Assembly: GCF_036634175.1 (NCBI RefSeq)
Contig: NZ_JAZIFX010000001.1
Span: 4,154,001 to 4,218,000, forward strand
Origin: Streptomyces sp. P9-A2
GTDB lineage: Bacteria; Actinomycetota; Actinomycetes; Streptomycetales; Streptomycetaceae
DNA length: 64,000 nucleotides
Direction: 5' to 3'
Made by a program: the position numbers and the translations under genes
Notes under the pieces: model-generated
Told to the model about the DNA's origin: nothing
Databases searched by the model: none
Seen by the model: only the letters and a program-made list of their open reading frames with translations
Part shown: positions 7,827-16,421 of the stretch, in pieces
How the letters are laid out: each line of letters opens with the position of its first letter
Numbering within the stretch: position 1 is the first letter of the stretch

Positions 7827-8733
7827 GCAGCCCCTGCGGACACCCGCACCGACGCCGGGTGACCAGACCCGGATCCACAACATCGGCTACCGCTCCTACG
7901 AGGGCCCCCGCCTCGGCCGCTCCTACGCCAGGCTCGCGCTGTACTCGCAGTCCCTGCGCGGCTCCTACGGCCTCGGCCGCTCGGCGAAGTCCAAGGTGCT
8001 GCCGATGCTGCTGTTCGTGGTGATGTGCATCCCCGCCGCCATCATGGTGGCCGTCGCAGTGGCCACCAAGACGAACGAACTGCCCGTCGACTACACCAGT
8101 TACGCGATCATCATGCAGGCCGTGATCAGCCTGTACATCGCCTCGCAGGCACCCCAGTCCGTCTCGCGCGACCTGCGCTTCAAGACCGTGCCGCTGTACT
8201 TCTCGCGGCCCATCGAGACCGCCGACTACGTACGTGCCAAGTTCGCGGCCCTGACCTCGGCCCTGTTCATCCTGACCGCCACTCCCCTGCTGGTGCTCTA
8301 TGTGGGCGCGCTGCTGGCCGAACTCGATTTCACCGACCAGACCAAGGGATTCGCGCAGGGGCTCGTCTCGGTGGCACTGCTCTCACTGCTCTTCGCCGGC
8401 ATCGGCCTGGTCATCGCGGCGGTCACCCCGCGTCGCGGCTTCGGCATCGCCGCCGTGATCGCCGTGCTGACCATCTCCTACGGCGCGGTCTCCACTCTCC
8501 AGGCGATCGCCCACGTCCAGGACAGCTCCCAGGCGATCGCCTGGATCGGTCTGTTCTCGCCGGTCACCCTCATCGACGGTGTGCAGTCCGCCTTCCTGGG
8601 CGCGAGCACCGCCTTCCCCGGCGGAGTGGGACCGTCGAACGGCGAGGGCGTGGTGTACGTCCTCATCACCCTCGGCCTGATCGCGGCCTGCTACGGCCTT
8701 CTGACGCGCCGCTACCGGAAGGTGGGTCTGTGA
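7816..8733 (+). CDS. ABC transporter permease (ABC-2 type)
   Basis: The 305-residue protein begins with a polar N-terminus (IHNIGYRSYEGPRLGR) typical of these Streptomyces permeases. It then has about six hydrophobic segments, among them MLLFVVMCIPAAIMVAVA, IIMQAVISLYIA, FILTATPLLVLYVGALL and VLITLGLIAACYGLL. It is the membrane partner of the ATPase just upstream, whose 3' end it overlaps. Its own stop overlaps the GTG of the second ATPase as GTGA, so the whole operon is tightly coupled. Substrate is not predictable from sequence. Confidence 0.87.
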   Translation: MAVEQPLRTPAPTPGDQTRIHNIGYRSYEGPRLGRSYARLALYSQSLRGSYGLGRSAKSKVLPMLLFVVMCIPAAIMVAVAVATKTNELPVDYTSYAIIMQAVISLYIASQAPQSVSRDLRFKTVPLYFSRPIETADYVRAKFAALTSALFILTATPLLVLYVGALLAELDFTDQTKGFAQGLVSVALLSLLFAGIGLVIAAVTPRRGFGIAAVIAVLTISYGAVSTLQAIAHVQDSSQAIAWIGLFSPVTLIDGVQSAFLGASTAFPGGVGPSNGEGVVYVLITLGLIAACYGLLTRRYRKVGL

Positions 8734-9641
8734 CCACGCTCTCCATCGACCACGTCTCCCGCTGGTTCGGCAACGTGGTCGCCGTCAACGACATCACCAT
8801 GACCATCGGCCCCGGCGTCACCGGCCTCCTCGGCCCCAACGGTGCCGGGAAGTCCACCCTCATCAACATGATGGGCGGCTTCCTCGCCCCCTCCACCGGC
8901 ACCGTCACCCTCGACGGCCAGACCGTGTGGCGCAACGAAAAGATCTACCGGCAGATCGGCATCGTCCCCGAACGCGAGGGGATGTACGACTTCCTCACCG
9001 GCCGCGAGTTCGTCGTCGCCAACGCCGAACTGCACGGACTGGGTGCCAAGGCTGCCCAGCAGGCCCTGGCGACGGTCGAGATGGAGTACGCACAGGACCG
9101 CAAGATCGCCACGTACTCCAAGGGCATGCGACAGCGCGTGAAGATGGCCTCCGCGCTGGTCCACGAGCCGTCCCTGCTCCTGCTGGACGAACCGTTCAAC
9201 GGCATGGACCCGCGCCAGCGCATGCAGCTGATGGACCTGCTGCGGCGCATGGGAGACGAGGGCCGCACCGTACTGTTCTCGTCCCACATCCTCGAAGAGG
9301 TCGAGCAGCTCGCCTGGCACATCGAGGTCGTCGTCGCCGGCCGGCACGCGGCCAGCGGTGACTTCCGCAAGATCCGCCGCCTGATGACGGACCGCCCGCA
9401 CCGCTACCTGGTGCGCTCCAGCGACGACCGCGTCCTCGCGGCCGCGTTGATCGCCGACCCGTCCACGTCCGGCATCGAGGTCGATCACAGCGAGGGTGTC
9501 CTGCGCATCCAGGCCGTCGACTTCGCCCGCTTCACGTCCCTGCTGCCCAGGGTCGCGAAGGAACACGGCATCCGCCTGCTCACGGTCTCGCCGTCCGACG
9601 AGTCCCTCGAGTCCGTCTTCTCGTATCTCGTCGCGGCGTAG
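8730..9641 (+). CDS. ABC transporter ATP-binding protein (third of operon)
   Basis: The 303-residue ATPase is a second NatA-like subunit. It has Walker A (GPNGAGKST), the signature region (ATYSKGMRQRVKMA), Walker B (LLLLDEPFNGMD) and the switch His in LFSSHILEE. About 80 C-terminal residues form an accessory domain (VRSSDDRVLAAALIADPS). Translation starts at a GTG overlapping the previous stop. Having two ATPases and two permeases in one operon suggests either a heteromeric exporter or two related transporters. It is followed by its permease after 11 bases. Confidence 0.88.
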   Translation: MTTLSIDHVSRWFGNVVAVNDITMTIGPGVTGLLGPNGAGKSTLINMMGGFLAPSTGTVTLDGQTVWRNEKIYRQIGIVPEREGMYDFLTGREFVVANAELHGLGAKAAQQALATVEMEYAQDRKIATYSKGMRQRVKMASALVHEPSLLLLDEPFNGMDPRQRMQLMDLLRRMGDEGRTVLFSSHILEEVEQLAWHIEVVVAGRHAASGDFRKIRRLMTDRPHRYLVRSSDDRVLAAALIADPSTSGIEVDHSEGVLRIQAVDFARFTSLLPRVAKEHGIRLLTVSPSDESLESVFSYLVAA

Positions 9642-9652
9642 GAGGCCGAACC

Positions 9653-10372
9653 ATGTACGACCCCACAGTCGCCCGACTCACCTACCGGGCCCTGCTCGGC
9701 CGTCGCCGAGCCCTCATCCTGGGGGCCCTGCCCCTGCTGCTGATCGCGATCTCCGTGGCGGTGCGCGTCCTCGCCGGTGCCGACGACCAGACCGCGGCCG
9801 ACATCCTCGGCGGGCTGGCGCTCGCCACCATGGTGCCGATCATCGGCGTCATCGCGGGAACCGGTGCGATGGGCCCGGAGATCGACGACGGCTCGGTGGT
9901 GTACCTGTTGTCCAAGCCGATCAAACGGCCCACGATCATCTACACCAAGCTGATCGTGGCGATCGCCGTGACGATGGTCTTCTCTGCGGTGCCCACCCTG
10001 ATCGCCGGCTTCATCCTCAACGGCAACGGCCAGCAGATCGCTGTCGCCTACACGGTGGCCGCGCTGGTCGCCTCCATCGCGTACGCGGCGCTCTTCCTGC
10101 TGCTCGGCACGGTCTCCCGGCACGCGGTGGTGTTCGGGCTGGTCTACGCGCTGGTCTGGGAGGCCCTGTTCGGCTCCCTGGTGCCCGGCGCGCGCACGCT
10201 GAGCGTCCAGCAGTGGTCGCTGGCGGTGGCCCAGAAGGTCTCCGGCGGCGACCTGATCACCTCGGACGTCGGTCTCACGACCGCGACGGTCCTGCTGGTC
10301 GTCGTCACGGTCCTGGCCACCTGGTACGCCGGGCAGAAGCTGCGCACGCTGACGCTCGCCGGGGAGGAGTGA
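9653..10372 (+). CDS. ABC transporter permease (ABC-2 type), last of operon
   Basis: The product has 239 residues and about six membrane segments: LILGALPLLLIAISVAVRVL, LATMVPIIGVIAGTGAM, VTMVFSAVPTLIAGFIL, the region near VASIAYAALFLLLG, and TATVLLVVVTVLATWYAG. The loop GPEIDDGSVVYLLSKPI is characteristic of ABC-2 permeases and matches the equivalent loop in the other permease. A GGAGG ribosome-binding site precedes the ATG. It closes the operon; just after its stop lies a 12-bp tandem repeat. Confidence 0.87.
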   Translation: MYDPTVARLTYRALLGRRRALILGALPLLLIAISVAVRVLAGADDQTAADILGGLALATMVPIIGVIAGTGAMGPEIDDGSVVYLLSKPIKRPTIIYTKLIVAIAVTMVFSAVPTLIAGFILNGNGQQIAVAYTVAALVASIAYAALFLLLGTVSRHAVVFGLVYALVWEALFGSLVPGARTLSVQQWSLAVAQKVSGGDLITSDVGLTTATVLLVVVTVLATWYAGQKLRTLTLAGEE

Positions 10373-10380
10373 CCTCATCC

Positions 10381-10416
10381 CGTTCCGTACCCCGTTCCGT
10401 ACCCCGTTCCGTACCC
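10381..10416. repeat. three 12-bp tandem repeats
   Basis: The unit CGTTCCGTACCC occurs three times in perfect tandem, with a fourth degraded copy (CGCTCCG) following. It starts eight bases after the stop of the ABC operon. It is not self-complementary enough to be an obvious terminator and looks like a slippage-prone simple repeat. Confidence 0.85.
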
Positions 10417-10686
10417 CGCTCCGCTCCGGCACACCGGGTACGGGGGACGCGGAGGGCTATGGCTCACGGTCCGACGGAAGGACCGGTCGCGAGGACCGAC
10501 CGCGATGGCGGGTGGGACGGCCGGGCACGACGAACGACGGGGGCACGGGGGTGAGAGCCGGCCGGCCCACCGGCCCGTCCACGGGCCGGACGAACGGCCG
10601 GACCAAGACCCGGCCACCGGACCCGTGGCCGGGACGCCAAGACCGAGGTCGAGGCCGAAGACAGTGTCGCCACAGCCCTGGACAAC

Positions 10687-11019
10687 GTGGTCCCGGACGA
10701 TGTGGTCCTGGACGACGACTTCATCCGTGCTGCGGAGACCACCGAACCGTCCGCCCGCGCCCGCATGCTGATCGAACGAAGGCGGCACGAGGAGCCGGAG
10801 CCACAGCCCTGGTGCTCCGACGAGCCGCCGACGGGCTGGTCCTTCAGCAGGCACGCCGACGCGGGTGGCGTCGCCGCCGGGGATGAGTGCGGCGCCCATG
10901 GCCGACCCTGCTGCCCGCTGACGGCGGAGCGGTGGGGGCCTCGCGGCCCAAGGGCCCAGGCCCAAGGACCCGAGCCCAAGGACCCAGGTCTTTGGCATGA
11001 CCCAGATAGCAGGCTCTAA
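10687..11019 (+). CDS. small hypothetical protein, probably frameshifted at the 3' end
   Basis: The core reads VVLDDDFIRAAETTEPSAR, then RMLIERRRHEEPEPQPW and DEPPTGWSFS. From memory this resembles small unnamed Streptomyces proteins that end soon after the GWF/S motif in an Arg-rich tail. Such a tail (QARRRGWRRRRG, stop at 10886) exists here, but one base out of frame, near 10850. The frame given instead runs on into unlikely residues to 11019. The start is also unclear: the first start codon in frame is the GTG at 10687 and it lacks a ribosome-binding site, although the frame is open back to about 10556. The gene may be decaying, or there may be a sequence error. Confidence 0.35.
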   Translation: MVPDDVVLDDDFIRAAETTEPSARARMLIERRRHEEPEPQPWCSDEPPTGWSFSRHADAGGVAAGDECGAHGRPCCPLTAERWGPRGPRAQAQGPEPKDPGLWHDPDSRL

Positions 11020-11263
11020 ATGAGTGGCACCCCACTCGCCCGGCGGGCAGAGTGGTGGTGTCCGCATCGCCGGGAAGGTCCGGTGTCGTGATCCGGGAGA
11101 GGAGCGGGGCGATGCCCATGCACGGCAGTACGTCCGGCTCCTGGCAGGGCAGCCGACGGCGGGCTCCGGAGTAGTTACTGCTCCTTTGCCGAGTCCGCCC
11201 CACGCAGAGCTGCCCGGGGCGGCCGCTTCGAGCACGCGCATCAGCCGCGTGGGCCGCCCACCC

Positions 11264-11349
<86 letters not shown>

Positions 11350-11363
11350 AAGATGTTGAATCC

Positions 11364-11404
11364 GCCCGCTGAGCCCTTCGGTTTTTGAACGGCTCAGCGG
11401 GCGT
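11364..11404. terminator. hairpin terminator between tRNA-Ser and HAD gene
   Basis: Arms CGCCCGCTGAGCC and GGCTCAGCGGGCG are perfectly complementary over 13 bp, with a 15-nt loop that includes TTTTT. It sits between the converging tRNA and HAD-hydrolase genes, so it probably terminates both. Confidence 0.75.
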
Positions 11405-11411
11405 CACGTCC

Positions 11412-12215
11412 TCAGCCCAGCAACCGCTCCAGCACCACGGCGATCCCGTCCTCCTCGTTGGAGGACGTCACCTCGTCGGCCACCGACCGCAGTTCCTGGT
11501 GGGCATTGGCCATGGCGACGCTGTGCGCGGCCCAGGCGAACATCGGGATGTCGTTGGGCATGTCGCCGAAGGCGATCGTCTCCGCGGCCTTCGTCCCGAG
11601 CCGGCGAGCGGCCAGGGACAGCCCGGTGGCCTTGGACAGGCCGAGGGGAAGCAGTTCGACGACGCCCTCGCCCGCCATGACGACGGTGACGAAACCGCCC
11701 GCGGTGCGGGTGGCCACCTCGGTGAGTTCGTCGTCGGTGAGGGCCGGGTGCTGTATATACAGCTTGTTCAGGGGGGCCGACCACAGGTCCGACGCGTCCT
11801 TGAGCGGCGTCGCGGGCAGTCTGCCCGTCACCTCGTAGCCGGGGCCGACCAGCACTTCACCGTCCAGACCGTCGCGGCTCGCGGCCAGGTGCAGCGGGCC
11901 GGTCTCCGCCTCGATCTTGGCCAGCGCCACCGCGGCAAGCTGCCGGTCCAGCGTCACCGATGTGAGCAGCCGGTGTGCCCCGGAGTCGTACACCTGGGCG
12001 CCCTGGCCGCAGACGGCGAGGCCCTGGTAGCCGAGGTCGTCGAGGATGGGCCGGGTCCAGGGGACCGCGCGGCCGGTGACGACGATGTGGGCGGCGCCCG
12101 CCGCGGTGGCCGCGGCGAGCGCGTCCCGGGTGCGGCGGGAGACCGAGTGGTCGTCACGCAGCAGCGTGCCGTCGAGGTCGGTGGCGACGAGTCGGTACGG
12201 GAACGGCGTGCTCAC
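11412..12215 (-). CDS. HAD-superfamily hydrolase, Cof type
   Basis: The 267-residue protein is a Cof-type phosphatase. Motif I is [11 protein letters not shown] with the nucleophile Asp and acid/base Asp, motif II is IVVTGR, and motif III/IV is [15 protein letters not shown]. The large C2-type cap lies between motifs II and III. Such enzymes dephosphorylate sugar phosphates, FMN or similar small metabolites; the substrate cannot be told. The GTG start overlaps the serS stop (GTGA), so it is translationally coupled to serS. The same coupling is, from memory, usual in Streptomyces. Confidence 0.88.
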   Translation of the reverse strand: MSTPFPYRLVATDLDGTLLRDDHSVSRRTRDALAAATAAGAAHIVVTGRAVPWTRPILDDLGYQGLAVCGQGAQVYDSGAHRLLTSVTLDRQLAAVALAKIEAETGPLHLAASRDGLDGEVLVGPGYEVTGRLPATPLKDASDLWSAPLNKLYIQHPALTDDELTEVATRTAGGFVTVVMAGEGVVELLPLGLSKATGLSLAARRLGTKAAETIAFGDMPNDIPMFAWAAHSVAMANAHQELRSVADEVTSSNEEDGIAVVLERLLG

Positions 12216-13489
12216 TTGGCAACCGGTTCCAGGAACTCCCGGCCGCCCAGATACGGACGCAGTACCTCGGGGATCCGCACCGAGCCGTCGGCCTGCTGGT
12301 GGTTCTCCAGGATGGCCACGATCGTGCGCGGTACGGCGCACAGGGTGCCGTTGAGCGTGGCGAGCGGGCGCACCTGCTTGCCGTCCCTGACGCGGATCTG
12401 GAGCCGGCGGGACTGGTACTCGGTGCAGTCCGAGGTCGAGGTCAGCTCGCGGTACTTGCCCTGGGTCGGAATCCACGCCTCGCAGTCGTACTTCCGTGCG
12501 GCGGAGGAACCCAGGTCGCCCGAGGCGACGTCGATCACCCGGAACGGCAGTTCCAGCGACGTCAGCCACTGCTTCTCCCATTCCAGCAGCCGCCGGTGCT
12601 CCTCCTGCGACTTCTCCGGAGTGACGTAGGAGAACATCTCGACCTTGTCGAACTGGTGTACGCGGAAGATGCCTCGGGTGTCCTTGCCGTGCGAGCCGGC
12701 CTCGCGCCGGAAGCAGGGCGAGAAGCCCGCGTAGCGGAGCGGCAGCCGGTCGGCGTCGATGATCTCGTCCATGTGGTACGAGGCGAGCGCGACCTCGGAC
12801 GTGCCGACCAGGTAGAGGTCGTCCTTCTCGAGGTGGTAGACGTCCTGGGCCGCCTGCCCGAGGAAGCCGGTGCCCGCCATGGACTGGGGCCGGACCAGGG
12901 CCGGGGTCAGCATGGGGGTGAAGCCTGCCGCGGTGGCCTGGGCGATCGAGGCGTTCACCAGAGCCAGCTCGAGCAGGGCGCCGACGCCGGTCAGGAAGTA
13001 GAAGCGCGACCCGGAGACCTTGGCGCCGCGCTCGACGTCGATGGCGCCGAGGATCTGGCCGAGCTCCAGGTGGTCCTTGGGCTCGAAGCCCTCGGCCCCG
13101 AAGTCGCGGGCGGTGCCGTGCGTCTCGAGCGTGACGAAGTCCTCCTCACCGCCGACGGGGACGTCGGGGTGGACGAGGTTGCTCAGCCTGCCCAGAAGTT
13201 CCTGCGTCTCGACCGCTGCCGCGTCCCGCTCCGCGTCGGCCGACTTGACGTCGGCCGCGAGGGTGCCGGCTTTCTTCAGCAGCTCGGCCTTCTCGTCGCC
13301 GGTCGCCTTGGGGATGAGCTTGCCGAGCGCTTTCTGCTCGGCGCGCAGCTCGTCGAAGCGGACGCCGGACGACCTGCGCCGTTCGTCGGCGGACAGGAGG
13401 GAGTCGACGAGCGCGACATCCTCTCCACGGGCACGCTGCGAAGCGCGCACACGGTCGGGGTCCTCACGGAGCAGGCGAAGGTCAATCAC
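12212..13489 (-). CDS. serS: seryl-tRNA synthetase
   Basis: At 425 residues it has the normal length of bacterial SerRS. The N-terminal coiled-coil tRNA-binding arm runs from about residue 25 to 105. The class II core follows, with motif 2 ([20 protein letters not shown]) and motif 3 ([20 protein letters not shown]), which form the seryl-adenylate site. The start is the GTG reading [15 protein letters not shown], where the family begins; a longer frame upstream is not conserved. It charges the serine tRNAs, three of which or their relatives lie in this window. Its promoter must lie in the adjacent region rich in DnaA boxes. Confidence 0.95.
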   Translation of the reverse strand: MIDLRLLREDPDRVRASQRARGEDVALVDSLLSADERRRSSGVRFDELRAEQKALGKLIPKATGDEKAELLKKAGTLAADVKSADAERDAAAVETQELLGRLSNLVHPDVPVGGEEDFVTLETHGTARDFGAEGFEPKDHLELGQILGAIDVERGAKVSGSRFYFLTGVGALLELALVNASIAQATAAGFTPMLTPALVRPQSMAGTGFLGQAAQDVYHLEKDDLYLVGTSEVALASYHMDEIIDADRLPLRYAGFSPCFRREAGSHGKDTRGIFRVHQFDKVEMFSYVTPEKSQEEHRRLLEWEKQWLTSLELPFRVIDVASGDLGSSAARKYDCEAWIPTQGKYRELTSTSDCTEYQSRRLQIRVRDGKQVRPLATLNGTLCAVPRTIVAILENHQQADGSVRIPEVLRPYLGGREFLEPVAK

Positions 13490-13736
13490 GCGGTCAAGGC
13501 TACCGGTGCGTGGTGACGCCCCACGACTCACTATTCCATCGGAGCTGCTTGCGTCCCGTTATGAGGAAATTGTGCGATGTGTTCATAGGGGTGGAGCTGA
13601 GGTCACCGCGGGGTGTACCCGAGGGGTGACTCGGCGTCGATCGGGATCAAGGAGAGCGGTCCATTCCCTGGGAAGGGTCAGTTCGCGGGCAGCTCGTTGA
13701 CTGGAATTCCTCGCGGAACCGGGATTCGAGGTTCGG

Positions 13737-14050
13737 TTGTCCACAGGTATCCACAGGGTGGGGAAAGTTATCCACAGGGTGTGAAGAAAGTCTGTGGACT
13801 TTGGAGCGATCCATTCCGGAACGCGTGACCAGCGGTGAGGATTCCTGCCGCGAACTCTCCCTTACCTCCACTTTCGGGCGGAAAGCGGTCACTTCAAAGG
13901 GTCGGCGAAGGGAAAAGGGTGGACGAGTGGCCTCCGCCGGGCGAGTGAGGGCGATCATGAACGCCGGGGGGATTTGTCGATGGAACGACACAGCGGTGTC
14001 GACTTGTCCCCGGATCGAGAAGTTGGCCTGTGGATAACTTCTGTGGATAA
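13737..14050. promoter_or_regulatory. DnaA-box cluster in the serS-pheA intergenic region
   Basis: Six DnaA-box-like 9-mers lie in the roughly 600-bp gap. Forward boxes are TTGTCCACA at 13737, GTATCCACA at 13747 and TTATCCACA at 13768. Reverse boxes are AAGTCCACA at 13793, and TTATCCACA at both 14029 and 14042. Four are perfect matches to known high-affinity boxes. The region is relatively AT-rich and has no gene. There is no dnaA or dnaN nearby, so it is not oriC. From memory, extra-origin DnaA-box clusters that titrate DnaA are known in Streptomyces, and this may be one of them. It may also regulate serS. Confidence 0.75.
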
Positions 14051-14087
14051 CGAAAATCAGAAAATATGACTGATAGGACTGGAAATG

Positions 14088-15020
14088 TCAGAACCGGCCG
14101 TCCTGGCAGCGCGCCACCCAGTCCGCCGCGGACGCGAATTCGTCGTCCGAGGTCCCGGGCAGCGGCTCCCGTACCGCGGACGGCTCCGCATCCGCCCGCG
14201 GGTACGAACCGAGGAAGCGCACCTGAAGGCAGACCCGCTTGAGGCCCATCAGCGTCTCGGCCACCCTGCGGTCCGAGATGTGGCCCTCGGCGTCGATGCA
14301 GAAGCAGTAATTGCCGATACCGGCTCCGGTGGGCCGGGACTGGAGCAGCATCAGGTTGACGCCACGCGTGGCGAACTCGCCCAGCAGATCGCGCAGACCA
14401 CCAGGGTGGTCGTCACGCTGCCACACCACGATGGACGTCTTGTCCGCACCGGTGGGCGCGGCGGGGCGTGCGGGCCGTCCGACCAGGACGAAGCGGGTCT
14501 GGGCGTTCTCCGCGTCGTGGATCCCGGTCTCCAGGGCCTCCAACCCGTACCGGGCCGCCGCGAACTCACCGGCGAAGGCCGCGTCGTACCGGCCCTCTTG
14601 CACCAGTCGGGCCCCGTCCGCGTTGGAGGCGGCCGATTCCCAGACGACGTCCGGGAGGTGCTTCTTCAACCAGTTGCGGACCTGCGGTTGGGCGGCGGGG
14701 TGGGCGGTGACGGTCTTGACCTCCGACAGCCTGGTGCCGGGGCGGACGAGCAGCGCGAAGGTGATCGACAGCAGCACCTCGCGGTAGATCGTCAGCGGGG
14801 CGCCCGCGACCAGTTCGTCGAGAGTGGTGGTGATGCCACCCTCGACGGAGTTCTCGATGGGGACGAAAGCGGCCTCGGCCTCCCCGGCACGTACCGCGTC
14901 GAGCGCGGACTGTACGGACACGTACGGGATCAGCTCCCGGGTGGCCGCCTCCGGGAGAGTGCGCAGGGCGACTTCGGTGAAGGTGCCCTCGGGGCCGAGA
15001 TACGCATAGCTCGCTGGCAT
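14088..15020 (-). CDS. pheA: prephenate dehydratase
   Basis: This 310-residue enzyme converts prephenate to phenylpyruvate in phenylalanine synthesis. The catalytic PDT domain occupies about residues 4-185, with the early YLGPEGTFTE motif, IENSVEGGIT, and TRFVLVGR closing the domain. An ACT domain follows at about 200-280 (TSIVVWQRDDHPGGLRDLLG, then NLMLLQSRP), expected to bind phenylalanine for feedback inhibition. The gene is monocistronic on the minus strand and its stop abuts the DnaA-box region. The start ATG is typical of the family. Confidence 0.94.
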   Translation of the reverse strand: MPASYAYLGPEGTFTEVALRTLPEAATRELIPYVSVQSALDAVRAGEAEAAFVPIENSVEGGITTTLDELVAGAPLTIYREVLLSITFALLVRPGTRLSEVKTVTAHPAAQPQVRNWLKKHLPDVVWESAASNADGARLVQEGRYDAAFAGEFAAARYGLEALETGIHDAENAQTRFVLVGRPARPAAPTGADKTSIVVWQRDDHPGGLRDLLGEFATRGVNLMLLQSRPTGAGIGNYCFCIDAEGHISDRRVAETLMGLKRVCLQVRFLGSYPRADAEPSAVREPLPGTSDDEFASAADWVARCQDGRF

Positions 15021-15122
15021 GACCTCACCCTAATGGGCCCACGCCGAGGGCATCCCCGGATGCCCTCCCAGGAGTGACATGCGAGTGGCATACGGGTGGC
15101 ATGCGAGTGAGGCGGGGGCGCC

Positions 15123-16415
15123 TCATCCCTCCAGCAACCGCTGCCCCACATACTCGCTCTCCGTCGCGCCGCCCGGCACCGCGTACAGTCCGCTCGACTC
15201 GTGCCGGAGAAACGGAGTCAGCGCGTCGCCCCGGTCGAGCTTGCGCTGCACCGGCACGAAGCCGCGCAGCGGGTCGGCCTGCCAGCAGATGAACAGCAGA
15301 CCCGCGTCGGGCACGCCGTCCGCGTCCATGCCGTCGTGGTAGGAGAGGGGGCGTCGGAGCATCGCCGCGCCGCCGTTCTGGTCGGGGCGGGTGATCCGGG
15401 CGTGGGCGTTGAAGGGAACCACCAGATTGCCCGCGGAGTCGGTCTTCTCCAGGTCCATCGCAGAGGTCTCCGTGCCTCCGGACAGCGGAGCCCCGTCGGA
15501 CTTGCGGCGTCCGATGACCGCCTCCTGCTCCTTGACCGCGAGCTTCTCCCAGTCGTCGAGCAGCATGCGGATACGGCGTACGACCACGTAGGAACCGTTC
15601 GCCATCCAGGTGGGGTCGCCGTTCGCCGGCACGAAGATCCGCTGGTCGAAGTCGGAGTCGGACGGCTTGGGGTTGCGGGTGCCGTCGATCTGGCCCATCA
15701 GGTTGCGGGCGGTCATCGGGCGGGTGGTGGCGCCGGGCGAGCGGTTGAACCCGTTCATCTGCCAGCGCACCCTGGCCGCCGAACCGGCGTCCTTCTGTAC
15801 GGCGCGCAGCGCGTGGAAGGCGACCAGGGCGTCATGGGCACCGATCTGCACCCACAGGTCGCCATTGCTGCGGGTTTTGTCGAGGTGGTCCGAGGAGAAG
15901 TCGGGCAGGGGGTCCAGAGCCACCGGACGCCGCTTCTCCAGTCCGGTGCGGGCGAAGAAGCTGTGGCCGAAGCCGAAGGTGAGGGTCAGGGAGGAGGGTC
16001 CGGCGTCCTGTGCCACACCGGTGTCGCCGTCGGCGCTCGGCTCGCCCGCCATGAGCCGCCCAGCCGTGTCCGACCAGCGGCGCAGCAGGGCGGCCGCTTC
16101 CCGGCGCCCGGCGCCCGGCGCGAGGTCGAACGCGATGAGATGTCCACGGGCCGGGAACCCCTCGGTAATACCGGGCTGATGTTTCCCGTGAAACATTGCC
16201 CGGCCCTCACCCACGGAAGCCAGCGGGGTGGCTTCCGTGGGTGAGGCGGCGTAGCCCACGGCGCCGCCCGCAGCACCGAGCACCAGCCCGGTGGCCCCGG
16301 CGGTGCCGAGCAGGCGGCGCCGGGAGAAGCCCTCCCGGGCGACGGGTGGGGCGGCGCCTTCCCGTGGGTCCGGGGCAGCAGGGATGCGGGCCTCCGGAAT
16401 GGACTGGTCAGCCAT
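15123..16415 (-). CDS. dtpA: Tat-exported Dyp-type heme peroxidase (DtpA/EfeB family)
   Basis: The 430-residue protein has a twin-arginine signal (FSRRRLLGTAGATGLVLGAA) near residue 30 and then a Dyp peroxidase fold. The conserved distal-heme motif appears as GQIDGTRNP, and the proximal region lies near MLRRPLSYHDG. Homologues are annotated as EfeB deferrochelatase. In Streptomyces the gene at this position, next to Sco and a PCuAC chaperone, is dtpA, reported to be needed for maturation of the copper oxidase GlxA. The 3' end of the copper cluster makes that reading more likely than iron uptake, since no efeU or efeO is present. A perfect inverted repeat and a parS-like palindrome lie inside the coding region just after the signal. 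Confidence 0.9.
   Translation of the reverse strand: MADQSIPEARIPAAPDPREGAAPPVAREGFSRRRLLGTAGATGLVLGAAGGAVGYAASPTEATPLASVGEGRAMFHGKHQPGITEGFPARGHLIAFDLAPGAGRREAAALLRRWSDTAGRLMAGEPSADGDTGVAQDAGPSSLTLTFGFGHSFFARTGLEKRRPVALDPLPDFSSDHLDKTRSNGDLWVQIGAHDALVAFHALRAVQKDAGSAARVRWQMNGFNRSPGATTRPMTARNLMGQIDGTRNPKPSDSDFDQRIFVPANGDPTWMANGSYVVVRRIRMLLDDWEKLAVKEQEAVIGRRKSDGAPLSGGTETSAMDLEKTDSAGNLVVPFNAHARITRPDQNGGAAMLRRPLSYHDGMDADGVPDAGLLFICWQADPLRGFVPVQRKLDRGDALTPFLRHESSGLYAVPGGATESEYVGQRLLEG
16181..16194. promoter_or_regulatory. parS-like site with one mismatch
   Basis: GTTTCCCGTGAAAC differs from the Streptomyces parS consensus at one position. It lies inside the dtpA coding region. ParB may bind it more weakly than the perfect site at 3330. 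Confidence 0.5.
16205..16246. repeat. perfect 18-bp inverted repeat inside dtpA
   Basis: Arms CCTCACCCACGGAAGCCA and its exact complement are separated by six bases. The repeat lies in the codons joining the Tat signal to the mature peroxidase (residues SPTEATPLASVGEG). Such a stable hairpin in an mRNA could slow ribosomes while the signal emerges, or it may be a degenerate inserted palindrome. It is not followed by a T-run. Confidence 0.85.
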
Positions 16416-16421
16416 GGTGGT

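Noticed and set aside
13737..14050. A replication origin (oriC) at the DnaA-box cluster
   Set aside because: No dnaA, dnaN, rpmH or other origin genes are near, and the box number is lower than in Streptomyces oriC.
13490..14087. T-box or other riboswitch upstream of serS
   Set aside because: I found no T-box sequence or specifier-loop arrangement; the notable motifs are DnaA boxes.
15123..16415. EfeB as part of an EfeUOB iron-uptake operon
   Set aside because: No EfeU or EfeO gene is present; the copper genes around it point to the DtpA role.
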